Positions 16,883 to 24,701 of a stretch of DNA of 24,992 nt are shown piece by piece. The DNA is from Chara braunii. Taxonomy: Eukaryota; Streptophyta; Charophyceae; Charales; Characeae. The stretch's first letter is position 1. Every line of letters begins with the position of its first letter. The notes beneath the pieces were generated by a model. That model ran no database searches. It was not told the DNA's origin and worked only from the letters and a program-made list of their open reading frames with translations. Location: the NCBI GenBank assembly GCA_003427395.1, contig BFEA01000014.1, forward strand, positions 6,649,352-6,674,343. Direction: 5' to 3'. The translations under genes and the position numbers were made by a program.

Positions 16883-17665
16883 GTTAATCCCTAGATCAAA
16901 CAAAGTATTAAGATGACCCTCCCGGGAGCCACCTAATATCTGTTCGATGTTTAGGGAACCAAATTGTTTGTAATTGTCAATTGATTCCCAAATCAAACAG
17001 AATATTAAGATGACCCTCCCGGGAGTCACCTAATATCTGTTCGATGTATAGGGGATGAAAATTTATTTTTATAGTTGTTAATTGACCCCTAGATCAAACA
17101 GAATATTAAGATGACCCTCCCGGGAGCCATCTAACATCTGTTTGATATATAGGGAATCAAGATTGTTTGTAATTGTTAATTGATCCCCAGATCAAACGGA
17201 GTATTAAGATGACCCTCCCGGGAGCCACTTAATATCTGTTCGATGTATAGGGGATGAAGATTTCTTGTTAGTTGACCCCTAGATCAAAAAGAATATTAAG
17301 ATGACCCTCCCGGGAACCATCTAATATCTGTTCGATGTATAGGGAATAAAGAAATTATTTGTGGTTGTTAATTGATCCCCAGATCAAACAAAATATTAAG
17401 ATGACCCTCCCGGAAGCCACCTGATATCTGTTCGAAATGTAGGGATCAAGATTATTTGTAGTTTGTTAATTGACCCCCAGATCAAACAAAGTATTAAGAT
17501 GACCCTCCCGGGAGCCATCTAATATCTGTCCGATACATAGGGGATAAAGAAATTATTTGTAGTTATTAATTGATCCCAAGATTAAAAAGAATATTAAGAT
17601 GACCCTCCCGGGAGCCATCTCATATCTGTCTGATACATAGAGGATCAAAATTATTTATATTTGCC
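16883..17665. repeat. Tandem array of eight palindromic units of about 98 bp
   Basis: Units start at 16883, 16981, 17082, 17180, 17272, 17372, 17470 and 17570 (spacing 92-101). Each holds GATCAAACAGAATATTAAG, then ATGACCCTCCCGGGAGCC, then ATCTAATATCTGTTCGAT and a GTATAGGGGATCAA-like end. The two halves are imperfect reverse complements: TTGATCCCC pairs with GGGGATCAA, ATCAAACAGA with TCTGTTCGAT, and AAGATG with CATCT round the CTCCCGGGAG tip. About 80 of 98 bases can fold into one long hairpin. A second small hairpin at each unit start keeps pairing when bases change (TTGATC/GATCAA in one unit, TTGATT/AATCAA in another). There is no open frame across the array. Confidence 0.92.
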
Positions 17666-18055
17666 TTGGGAGTTTATTTATTAAGTTAGGCAAAGGCATG
17701 TTGACTTACACAGAAGGCCACACAGATCGTCCTAGACTCAGGAGTTCGTGTACTGACGCCGGAGTACTTAATTCCCTCCTTAAGTCTAATCCGATCTTTT
17801 GATAGGAGAACTCCACGGGAGACTCCTATTACCTCTGCTTTTGTCAGTTATTTGAAAACGGTGTATTCCACAGAAGTATCGGATTAGTTTTTGCCTTGGT
17901 TAAATCAGTTGAAAACGTGTACTTTATGGGAGTACCGGATTAATCTTTAGATTTAACTGTTTGAGTTATCAGGAAAAACGCACGGCATCTTCCCATCCTT
18001 AATGTTGAAGTCCAGGCTAAATAGTTAGACTGGGTAGCTTGCATGGCAAGTACCC
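17666..18055. repeat. Downstream hairpin units
   Basis: A two-tier hairpin at 17802-17829 (ATAGGAG/CTCCTAT outside, CTCC/GGAG inside round ACG) copies the plan of the array tip with new stem bases. Weaker ones follow near 17860 and 17920. GGGTAGCTTGC/GCAAGTACCC round ATG at 18032-18055 is a 10-bp stem with one bulged base. The hairpin-rich character fades after this. Confidence 0.55.
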
Positions 18056-18500
18056 TTTTAGTCATTCCAGACAGCGCGACGACCCCAACGGAGGCCTTCA
18101 TCAAACTGCCTTTGTTATCTCAAAACCAAACAGGCTAAGTTTCCTTCTTGGTTCTTTCTTAGGTTCCTTTCTTTTCCTCAGGCAAGGTTCTCATTCTAGT
18201 TATATAGTACTTTTCTTAGTTGATATGATAAGTCCTGAAGAAACCTATAAATAGTATATCACATATATACATAGGCATTTTGCTAGAAAAGGTGTAGTTT
18301 GTAAGGGATATGGGGAAGGAATTGATGACGCGTACCTTATAGTTCCCTGCCTCCAGAGTTCCTCCTGAACTCCGGCAGAGCTCCCGCAATCGTCCTGTTT
18401 TGTCGGTCTCGTAAAGGGTGCACATGCATTAAGTATCTATTCGGAATAGATCAGTGTAGTTAAGTAATCAGTCAAAGTCCAAGCCAGCAAAGCAACATCA
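18056..18500. other. No gene recognised
   Basis: Short frames only. One inverted repeat, GAGTTC/GAACTC round CTCCT, lies near 18356-18372. Confidence 0.4.
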
Positions 18501-18656
18501 ATGCAGTATCCAGAATCGCTCTCCCTTTCTGGCGCCCAGCGCCCAACCTACTCTACCGTATTATCCTACGATGCAGCTGGTTCACACAACAAGATCATTT
18601 TGGTTCACATATTTGCCCATACCATCGGCGACCTGTCTTTCATGTATCAGGTAAGT
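18501..18656 (+). repeat. Exon-like segment ending in CAG|GTAAGT
   Basis: An open frame from 18501 runs to a consensus donor (cut before 18651) and reads on into the following sequence. GGCGCCCAGCGCCCAACC at 18531-18548 and the following CCTACGATG resemble 21379-21430 and 6960-7010. In one frame this copy and the 21 kb copy read G-A-Q. It is taken as a member of the same duplicated family. No protein function is recognised. Confidence 0.45.
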
Positions 18657-19040
18657 ATCTCGTCGCCCCTAATCAGTTCTTGACTGTCTCACATAACGCC
18701 TTGTTCCCTAAAGATCAATCGATCATCCGCTGTACCCCCTGGTACCCAGCAGCCCATGCTACGGCCGCATACGTCCCGCTGTCATGTCTAGCGTGTAGGT
18801 GTCCAGGCACAATCCTTCACGGTCTGGGTCAACCGTACAACTCAGCTTGGCGGGTTTTTCAGCATTCGCCCAACCAGCTGATGTGCAGCAGGAGCCTGAA
18901 TACCCACATTCGGGAATGTCAAATTGACCTGTGATGAATACTCAGGCCCGCCTTTACTTAGAGCGGCCAGTTTGCTTGCTGGGGCCATGGCTCAAAACAA
19001 TGTGAAGTCTGACAGGGTCACTTGAGGGCTGGATCCTCAC
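18657..19040. other. No gene recognised
   Basis: Balanced composition; an 84-codon frame (18680-18934, +) has no recognisable motif. Confidence 0.4.
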
Positions 19041-19113
<73 letters not shown>

Positions 19114-19152
19114 ATAATAATAACAATAATAGTTATAACGATAGTAATAATA
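19041..19152. repeat. (AAT)n-(ATT)n-(ATA)n microsatellite, self-complementary
   Basis: About ten AAT repeats (19041-19072) switch to about thirteen ATT repeats (to 19111) and then back to ATA. The first two blocks are reverse complements, so the tract itself can fold into a hairpin. Confidence 0.95.
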
Positions 19153-19480
19153 ACGCAAGGTACGTGATCAAGAACGGACTTCAGCAATCAAACAGCATCA
19201 TATACGCAACACCTGATAGTCGTGACCCCGAATCAATAGTCAGATTGTATCACGAGTTCTGTTAGATAGAGCCCAACAAATTCATGAGTGTCGGCGTTGG
19301 AATAGTTTCACCATCAGCAACAAGCAGCTGGGGTCAACTTTCAGTCTGACACTCAGCGCTTAGACAATGAATAGTCGATGCCATTCTTGATATTCTACAA
19401 TCACTGCAGGTGGCGTCAACAGTTTCCTGAAGTTAGAGCGGATATCGAGCAAAGTCGTTCGCCTCAAGCATTAGGTAAGT
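19153..19480 (+). repeat. Duplicated segment, copy 1 (donor-like end)
   Basis: 19170-19260 (CTTCAGCAATCAAACAGC, TGATAGTCGTGACCCCGAAT, TATCACGAG) matches 21205-21282, and 19411-19480 (GGCGTCAACAGTTTCC, CGCCTCAAGCATTAGGTAAG) matches 21440-21508. Both copies follow an AAT-type microsatellite and end at a GTAAGT/GTATGT donor-like site. In this copy frames are interrupted by stops, so if it was coding it is now dead. Confidence 0.65.
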
Positions 19481-20109
19481 CTTTCTCTTAGCGTGCCTGG
19501 CTACCTATCTTTCAATCTGATTATTGGTTTGTTTATCGTCTGCGTCTGCCTGTTGATCTGCATATGTTACTCTGTCCTATGTCTGTGACAGGTTCACCCT
19601 GTCCATCCATATATCGTCTCTAACTTCCTTCCTTCACATACATACACACATATACACATACCCATGATCGAAGGGTTGAGTCTTTACTCATCAGTCAAAA
19701 GATCCCTGTTTAGACCGTCTAATCTGGTTTGTTTGTTCGTGTCTATCATTGTCTGGCTGCCAGCTTGTCTGTCTGTTGTTGTCTGTCTATTGTTCTGTGT
19801 ATTTGTAACTGTACGTAGACTGTCGTAGGGTCAGCAGGCTGGAGCTGCTACAGTGCGGAAAGGTCAAGGTCGTAGCTGCTACAGTATCGAAGGCCGAGTT
19901 CACAGACCTCCGGAAGGTTCAGAAATGTCTGTCAATCGTTGCCTGCAGCAGAACAAAAACAAGTGGGCATGCGTGTAGTCTGTCATGCAGAGTCCACGGT
20001 ATCCAGTCCCGACCTCATCAAAGTCCAAATCAACAAGTATCATGTGGGACTTTGCATGCTCAGGGTCAGTGAAGACGAGGGAAACCAGCAGCGAACAAAA
20101 ATTTAGGCC
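19481..20109. repeat. CTGT/CTGC-word-rich sequence
   Basis: 19500-19800 is an imperfect cryptic repeat of TCTG, GTCTGT and CTGTTG words on the + strand, with a CA-rich patch at 19640-19665. TAGCTGCTACAGT-like words at about 19843 and 19873 form a short direct repeat. 19900-20109 has no recognised gene. Confidence 0.5.
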
Positions 20110-20185
20110 CAAGGGCAGCTTGCAGCCGTTCATTCATTCGTGGCGTGAGCGAATGCGGAAGTGTCGCCTGAGCGACCTCGTTTAT
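20110..20185 (+). repeat. Duplicated block, copy 1 of 2
   Basis: GGCAGCTTGCAGCC, TTCATTCATTCGTGGCGTGAG and GCCTGAGCGACCTCG match the block at 20650-20722 in the same orientation and spacing, at roughly four bases in five. Confidence 0.75.
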
Positions 20186-20640
20186 CTATGTCCTCTCAGT
20201 GCCCAGCTGCTCGGTCGATTGTGTTTTGCTTTGCCCGTTTGCAGCCGCGTCTGCATATTTGTGTATGTTTGTTTCAGTCCGTTATGCATGGTTATCTGAT
20301 TCTGCATATCTGCGTCTGTTCTGTTCGTTCGAGTTTGCTTTGTTTATGTTGATCTGTTCGTCTGTTTATGATGTTTGTCTGTCTATTTATGTTGTTCGTC
20401 AGTTTTCCTGTCTGTCTGCCTGGCCGCCTGTATGACTTACTTGTTCGGCTGCCAGTGCCTGCTTGACTGCCTTTGTCACTCTTGGATGATTGTCGCTTCT
20501 GTGTGTATCTGTTTGCATCTGTTTGTTTGTGTCATGTCTTCATGTTTCTGTCTGTGTGTACCTGTCGAGATGTATCTGCGTGTATCTAACTGCGTGCATC
20601 ATGGACCGACGGAAAGCAACAGACCAACGAGATACAGAAG
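20186..20640. repeat. TCTG/TTTG-rich cryptic repeat
   Basis: Imperfect repeats of GTCTGT, GTTTGT and GCATCTG across some 400 bases. The overlapping Cys/Leu-rich frames (about 60-105 codons) in all three + frames come from this biased composition and are not taken as genes. Confidence 0.7.
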
Positions 20641-20649
20641 TATAAATCA

Positions 20650-20722
20650 AGAGGCAGCGCCCAGTCACTCATTCATTCTTGCGTGAGCCATGCGGAGGCG
20701 CCGCTTGAGCGACTTGTGCGAG
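20650..20722 (+). repeat. Duplicated block, copy 2 of 2
   Basis: GGCAGCGCCCAGTC, CTCATTCATTCTTGCGTGAG and GCTTGAGCGACTTGTG parallel 20110-20185; the two copies flank the TCTG-rich tract. Confidence 0.75.
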
Positions 20723-21030
20723 ATGGTCTGCAGATGCGTCCGTAGCTGAAGATGGTAGTATAGTCATAGCTGCAGATGGTGATTGCGGCCATATCCGCCT
20801 TCACTGCAGGTGTAGTGCAGTGCACGTACGTGTGTAGTGAGCAGCATGTGTGTGATCCAGGGTGATCTTGTGTATGCGAGCAGAGAGAGTTGCGTGGGTG
20901 TTGAGTCACCGCAGTTACTGAATTGAATCTGAACTGTGTTCTCGGTCACCACATGTCTGAAAACTGAGTGGGCGCTTGTCGCTGGTTTGTGTGCATGCCT
21001 GAGAAGCGTGAATGAAAGCTAGTCTGATTT
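20723..21030. other. No gene recognised
   Basis: Imperfect GCAGATGG and TAGCTG words at 20725-20785, otherwise nothing identifiable. Confidence 0.4.
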
Positions 21031-21068
<38 letters not shown>

Positions 21069-21165
21069 ATAATAATACTAATAATAGATATAATAATAAT
21101 AATAATAATAATAACGATAATATCAATCAATCAATGATAAAAATAATAATAGAAAAAATAAATTT
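21031..21165. repeat. (ACT)n then (AAT)n microsatellite
   Basis: About twelve ACT repeats pass into AAT repeats and an A/T-rich tail. Confidence 0.95.
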
Positions 21166-21188
21166 AAATAATACAAAATGCAAGAAAA

Positions 21189-21508
21189 ATGTGCAACAAC
21201 GATCTTCAAAAATCAAACAGCGTCATACATATAAGACCAGATAGTCGTGACCTTGAACCAACAACAGCATTGCATCACGAGAATCACCAAATAAGAACAC
21301 ACCAAGAGTTCATAATTGACAATGCTGAAAATAGTCCCATCATCATCAACAAAGAACCAGAGTTGAAATCCTATCCGGCGCTCGGCGCCCAGACTGCATG
21401 TGGCAGATCCTATCTAGCCTATACTACGAAGCCTCTGATGACGTCAACAGCTCCCCGAAGTTCGGGCAGATCTCGGCCAATGCCTATCACCTCAAGCACC
21501 AGGTATGT
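21189..21508 (+). repeat. Duplicated segment, copy 2 (exon-like, donor-like end)
   Basis: An ATG-led frame (MCNNDLQKSN, then RPDSRD) opens at 21189 and stays open well past 21508. 21205-21282 and 21440-21508 match copy 1 at 19153-19480. The start also resembles 8059 (both MCNN). A second frame over 21398-21502 ends LKHQ at CAG|GTATGT (cut before 21503). A CTT-rich tract follows. The similarity in three places makes this a repeat family with exon-like features; I assign no protein function. Confidence 0.6.
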
Positions 21509-21575
21509 CTTGCGCTACACTCACAACCTCGTTTCCAACTCACAGATGTCACTAGCACCCAAGGAACCACCATTC

Positions 21576-21664
21576 GTCTCCTCTCCTTTCCCCTTCTTCT
21601 CCCCTCTTCTTCTTCTTCTTCTTCTTCTTCTTCTTCTTCTTCTCCTTCTTCTTCTACTTCTCCC
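21576..21664. repeat. (CTT)n microsatellite
   Basis: About fourteen near-perfect TCT/CTT repeats inside a longer C/T-rich tract. Confidence 0.95.
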
Positions 21665-21760
21665 TAGTTTGTTGTCGCTCACTACGCTTTGTGATCACGA
21701 GATGTTCGTACTTTCCGAACAGTAGCTCGTATGGAGGAACCACCGACCGTAATGGTAAGG

Positions 21761-21805
21761 TAAAATAAATAAATAATAAATAAATAAATAAAAATAGTAA
21801 TAAAA

Positions 21806-21845
<40 letters not shown>

Positions 21846-21930
21846 TAACAATGACAATAACAAAAACAGAAATAATAATAATAATAATAATAATGATAAT
21901 AATAACAAAAATAATAATAATATTAGTAAG
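21761..21930. repeat. (AAAT)n and (AAT)n microsatellite
   Basis: AAAT repeats pass into two runs of AAT separated by AAC-containing sequence. The Tyr/Leu-rich minus-strand frame is an artefact. Confidence 0.95.
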
Positions 21931-22017
21931 AATATGGGGGTAATGGATGTATACGGGCTCCCTTTTCGGTTCGATACCGGCACACGAAGCGGCAGGGGAT
22001 CATCAACACAGATACGC

Positions 22018-22054
22018 ATTTTTATTTATTTATTTATTTATTTATTTGTTTTGT
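22018..22054. repeat. (TTTA)n microsatellite
   Basis: About seven TTTA units followed by T-rich sequence, opposite in strand sense to the AAAT tract 250 bases upstream. Confidence 0.9.
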
Positions 22055-22254
22055 TTTCTCCTCCCCTGTTCTGTCTTCTTGTACCTCGCCTCCTTTATTC
22101 TCGTCTCTTCGGGCATTTCTCTTCTTGGTGCTCAACTCTCTCACACATCTCCCCCTCGCCATCTCCTATTCTCTGTGTGATCGGGCGTTTCCTTCCTCAC
22201 GCCGCCCGCGATCTCCCCTCACGGCCACCTCCATCTTCCTCCCGTGATGACTTC

Positions 22255-22278
22255 TCTACTTCTCTCGCTCCCTCTCTT

Positions 22279-22318
<40 letters not shown>
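22255..22318 (+). repeat. (CT)n(CA)n compound microsatellite
   Basis: C/T repeats pass directly into about eleven CA repeats, 12 bases before a core-repeat copy. Confidence 0.95.
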
Positions 22319-22330
22319 GTACATAGTAGC

Positions 22331-22402
22331 AGTAGTGTAGATATTCATGTTCTAGCGGTAGATCCATTCAAGTTTGGTAATCCCATCTATCGCATTATCA
22401 TG
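22331..22402 (+). repeat. Core repeat, copy 5
   Basis: AGTAGTGTAGATATTC, TTCTAGCGGTAGATCCATTC and AATCCCATCTATCGCATT follow the core plan, directly after (CT)n(CA)n. Confidence 0.75.
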
Positions 22403-22451
22403 CGCTTCACTCACAGACACACATATACGCGTGCGTCCGGGCCAACAGCGT

Positions 22452-22529
22452 GATAGTGTATATTTCCTAGTTTTTGCGGAAGATACATACGGTTTTTCTC
22501 ATCCCGTCGATGGAGTAGCATGAGATAGC
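22452..22529 (+). repeat. Core repeat, copy 6 (well conserved)
   Basis: TAGTGTATATTTCCTAG, TTGCGGAAGATACATACGG and CTCATCCCGTCGATGGAG, then TAGCATGAGATAGCC. Followed by a (CA)n tract and an inverted copy at 22588. Confidence 0.85.
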
Positions 22530-22550
22530 CACGGGTTTCACGCACGAAAA

Positions 22551-22587
22551 CACACACTCACACACACACACATACACACACACACAC
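22551..22587. repeat. (CA)n microsatellite between inverted core copies
   Basis: CA repeats with single interruptions, lying between copy 6 (+) and copy 7 (-). Confidence 0.9.
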
Positions 22588-22645
22588 CGTCGATATGATG
22601 AGCAAACGGAATAAATTTTCCGCTGAAACGTGGAAATATACACGA
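22588..22645 (-). repeat. Core repeat, copy 7 (inverted)
   Basis: Minus-strand reading gives GTGTATATTTCCACG, TTTCAGCGGAAAATTTATTC and TTTGCTCATCATATCGACG. With copy 6 it forms an inverted pair about 60 bases apart. Confidence 0.85.
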
Positions 22646-22720
22646 CCACTTTTTGATTTGCTCGTTCTAAGTAACGTGCGGCGAGTCACGGTTAGCCATT
22701 GGCCAAGGTCGGGGATTTTG
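22646..22720. other. Unique spacer
   Basis: Short unique sequence, no feature. Confidence 0.4.
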
Positions 22721-22809
22721 TCCTCTCTCTCTCTCTCTCACACACATACACACACACATACGCACACACTCACACACGAGCGAATACACCCACGCACACA
22801 CACACACGA
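22721..22809 (+). repeat. (CT)n(CA)n compound microsatellite
   Basis: CT repeats pass into interrupted CA repeats (CATA, CGCA). No clear core copy follows. Confidence 0.95.
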
Positions 22810-23002
22810 GCTGCCTACGGTAAAAGGCGCAGATCAGAATAGAACCGATCTCTCACTCAAAGTACAGATAGCGTAGCAGAAGACTTAGATACCAGTGATC
22901 CGATCGATTGATATCCCAGCGCAGCTTCAACATCACCCTCGTCACATGTTGTGAAGGGACCTGGCATCGTATGCAGGAAGAAAGCGCCAAGCCAGATATG
23001 CA

Positions 23003-23060
23003 CAGACGAAGAGGAGGGGGGTCAGACGAAGGAGAGGGGTTTAGACGAAGGAGAGGGGAA
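23003..23060 (+). repeat. Three-copy minisatellite, about 19 bp
   Basis: CAGACGAAGAGGAGGGG, CAGACGAAGGAGAGGGG and TAGACGAAGGAGAGGGG in tandem; the last two are separated by exactly 19 bases. Confidence 0.85.
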
Positions 23061-23178
23061 AGATGGGGATGTCGTCAGTACCAAGTCTTCGGTACCGGTC
23101 CCAATTAATCCCGCATCCAACGCCTCAATCCGATGTCGAGTCTGAATCCAAATGTCATCAAGTCCCAAAGTCGCACAT

Positions 23179-23291
23179 CTTTCTCTCTCTCCTTCACACC
23201 TCTCTCTCTCTCCTTCTCACACACTCACACATTCGAACACACAAACACACACGTTCGTGTAGTAGTGAATATATATATATATATATATATA
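23179..23291 (+). repeat. (CT)n, (CA)n and (AT)n tracts with truncated core start
   Basis: CT-rich (23179-23217) passes to CA-rich (23218-23255), then TAGTAGTGAATATAT (23260 onward) begins like the core and runs into about eleven AT repeats (to 23291). The AT expansion appears to have grown from the TATAT of a core copy. Confidence 0.7.
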
Positions 23292-23436
23292 GTCTCATCA
23301 GAACTGCCTGGTAAACCGTAGGCTGCGAGGGAGAAGAGGACAACAAAACGAGGGGTTGTGACAAACTGTTTCGTCGGAGTTTTCGTTGTAGGATGTTCGA
23401 TCGTTGCTTGTATTGGTGAAGCATGCACGAGGCGAC

Positions 23437-23486
23437 GTTGTAAGGGAAGATCCAATCGATTCTGCTCATCCTTTTGATGTATGTTA
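23437..23486 (+). repeat. Core repeat, copy 8 (second half)
   Basis: GGGAAGATCCAATCGATTC followed by TGCTCATCCTTTTGATG. It may be the continuation of the core begun at 23260, split by about 145 bases of other sequence. Confidence 0.65.
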
Positions 23487-23525
23487 GTGCGCACCCTGCC
23501 GTATTACTCAGCTAATTTATCGGGC

Positions 23526-23600
23526 CTTCTCTCTCTTTTCTCCCTCTCTTTACCCTCTCTCCTTCTCCCTCTCACATTCATCCATACGTACACACATATG
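23526..23600 (+). repeat. CT-rich tract with short CA patch
   Basis: C/T-rich sequence then CATACGTACACACATATG, directly upstream of a core copy. Confidence 0.85.
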
Positions 23601-23601
23601 T

Positions 23602-23668
23602 ATAGTAGCGATTGTCTCGATGTTGCAAAAAGAAAATTCAATCGATTTCGATCATCGTGTGAAGCCGG
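23602..23668 (+). repeat. Core repeat, copy 9 (diverged)
   Basis: ATAGTAGCGATTGTCTCG, AAGAAAATTCAATCGATTTC and GATCATCGTGTGAAGCC follow the core order. Confidence 0.6.
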
Positions 23669-23704
23669 CTGCTACCGAGTATGCTGATCAATGATCCAAG
23701 TATT

Positions 23705-23785
23705 TTCCCCCCGTTCTTTCTCTCTCTCACATCTTTCTCTTTTTCACCTTGATCTTTCTCTCTCTCACTCACCTACACGCACATA
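23705..23785 (+). repeat. CT-rich tract with CA patch
   Basis: CTCT runs, then CACACC words; a donor-like AAG|GTAAGT lies just after, near 23804-23811. Confidence 0.8.
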
Positions 23786-24062
23786 ATTAAGCAGAGGAAA
23801 AGAAAGGTAAGTCACCTAGCTCGAACCTCGCTCCCCGACATTCTCAACCGAAAGAACGAACGAGAAAAGATAAACAAAATAAATAGATAAATAAATTAGC
23901 AAAATAAACAAAATTAAAACGAATGAAACTACCGTTAAAACATGAGTGTATACGTTCCTACGCTACACGTATGAGTATGTATATGGGTACGTAGAGCTAA
24001 GTCTTCAGCCCCGCGACTCGACGCGCACTACTTGGATCAATAAAACAAACAAGTCAAAAAGT
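23786..24062. other. No gene recognised
   Basis: Contains an A-rich AAAT/AAAC patch at 23868-23925. No supported frame. Confidence 0.4.
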
Positions 24063-24142
24063 AACAGTGTATATTTCCTCGTTTCAGCAGAAGATTCATT
24101 CCGATTTTGCTCATCCTATCGATGGAATGTGTATGTATGAGA
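24063..24142 (+). repeat. Core repeat, copy 10 (best conserved)
   Basis: CAGTGTATATTTCCTCG, TTTCAGCAGAAGATTCATTC and ATTTTGCTCATCCTATCGA, then TGGAATGTG. Used with copies 6 and 7 to define the core. Confidence 0.88.
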
Positions 24143-24160
24143 CGTTCATGATTCGACTGA

Positions 24161-24247
24161 GGAGATAGAGAAAGTGAGAATGAGCTAGAGAAAGAAAGAG
24201 AGAGATGAGAGAGAGAAAGAAAGATGTGTGATAGAGGGAGAGATAGG
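24161..24247. repeat. GA-rich tract
   Basis: GAGA and GAAA repeats, i.e. CT-rich on the minus strand. Confidence 0.9.
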
Positions 24248-24285
24248 GCCCGACCAGTTAGCCGAGCAACGCAACTAAGTGAGCA

Positions 24286-24368
24286 CTACATCCATCAAAA
24301 GGATGAGCAAATTGATCGAGCAGATCGGTCAGGTTCTTCCGCTGAGATGATGAAATATTCACCACTAT
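24286..24368 (-). repeat. Core repeat, copy 11 (inverted)
   Basis: On the minus strand: ATAGTGGTGAATATTTC, TCAGCGGAAGAACC, then TTTGCTCATCCTTTTGATGG, with about 15 extra bases in the middle. Upstream on the minus strand are (CA)n, (CT)n and CAG|GTGAGT at about 24479, repeating the order seen at 8203-8363 on the other strand. Confidence 0.75.
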
Positions 24369-24370
24369 GA

Positions 24371-24457
24371 GTGTGTGTGTATTTGTGAAAGATAGAGAGA
24401 GGGAGAGAAAGAGATGGAAAGAGGGAGAGAATATGAAAAGTGAGAGAGAAAGAGAGT
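24371..24457 (-). repeat. (CT)n(CA)n compound tract, minus-strand sense
   Basis: GTGT then GAGA repeats on the + strand, belonging to the inverted composite ending at 24286. Confidence 0.9.
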
Positions 24458-24499
24458 ACCTTCGATTGGTTCGACTCACCTGGGTAACGAGTAAGTCGT

Positions 24500-24519
24500 C
24501 GAGGCCGCAATTGGCCTCG
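24500..24519. repeat. Perfect 7-bp inverted repeat
   Basis: CGAGGCC (24500-24506) and GGCCTCG (24513-24519) round GCAATT. Confidence 0.8.
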
Positions 24520-24525
24520 GGCAAT

Positions 24526-24612
24526 CTCCATCAAAGGAGTAATCAAAATCAATCGAATCTTTAACTACAACGCCAATCTATTCTATGCGTATGTATGTAT
24601 GTGTGTGTAAGA
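24526..24612 (-). repeat. Core repeat, copy 12 (inverted, partial) with CA tract
   Basis: On the minus strand a CA/CATA tract (24590-24610) precedes AAAGATTCGATTGATTTTG, then TACTCCTTTGATGGAG. The first third of the core is not recognisable. Confidence 0.6.
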
Positions 24613-24640
24613 CTATCCTACAATGAGAGTGCATATTTCG

Positions 24641-24701
24641 ACATAGTAGTGTATATCTCAAGTTTTCTAAGGGTAAGAGATGAGAGAGAGAGAGAGAAGG
24701 A
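24641..24701 (+). repeat. Core repeat start, copy 13, with GA tract
   Basis: CATAGTAGTGTATATCTC and AGTTTTCTAAGGGTAAGAG match the first half, then a GA repeat replaces the rest. Confidence 0.5.

Noticed and set aside
16883-17665. CRISPR-like regular repeat array
   Set aside because: The whole 98-bp unit is conserved, including the interval between palindromes. There are no unique spacers of constant length, no cas genes, and the surrounding DNA is eukaryotic.
18954-19187. Minus-strand frame of repeated Ile
   Set aside because: Entirely produced by the AAT/ATT microsatellite.
20161-20686. Overlapping Cys/Leu-rich frames that look like membrane or secreted proteins
   Set aside because: Open in all three + frames because of TCTG/TTTG word bias; no domain and no consistent frame.
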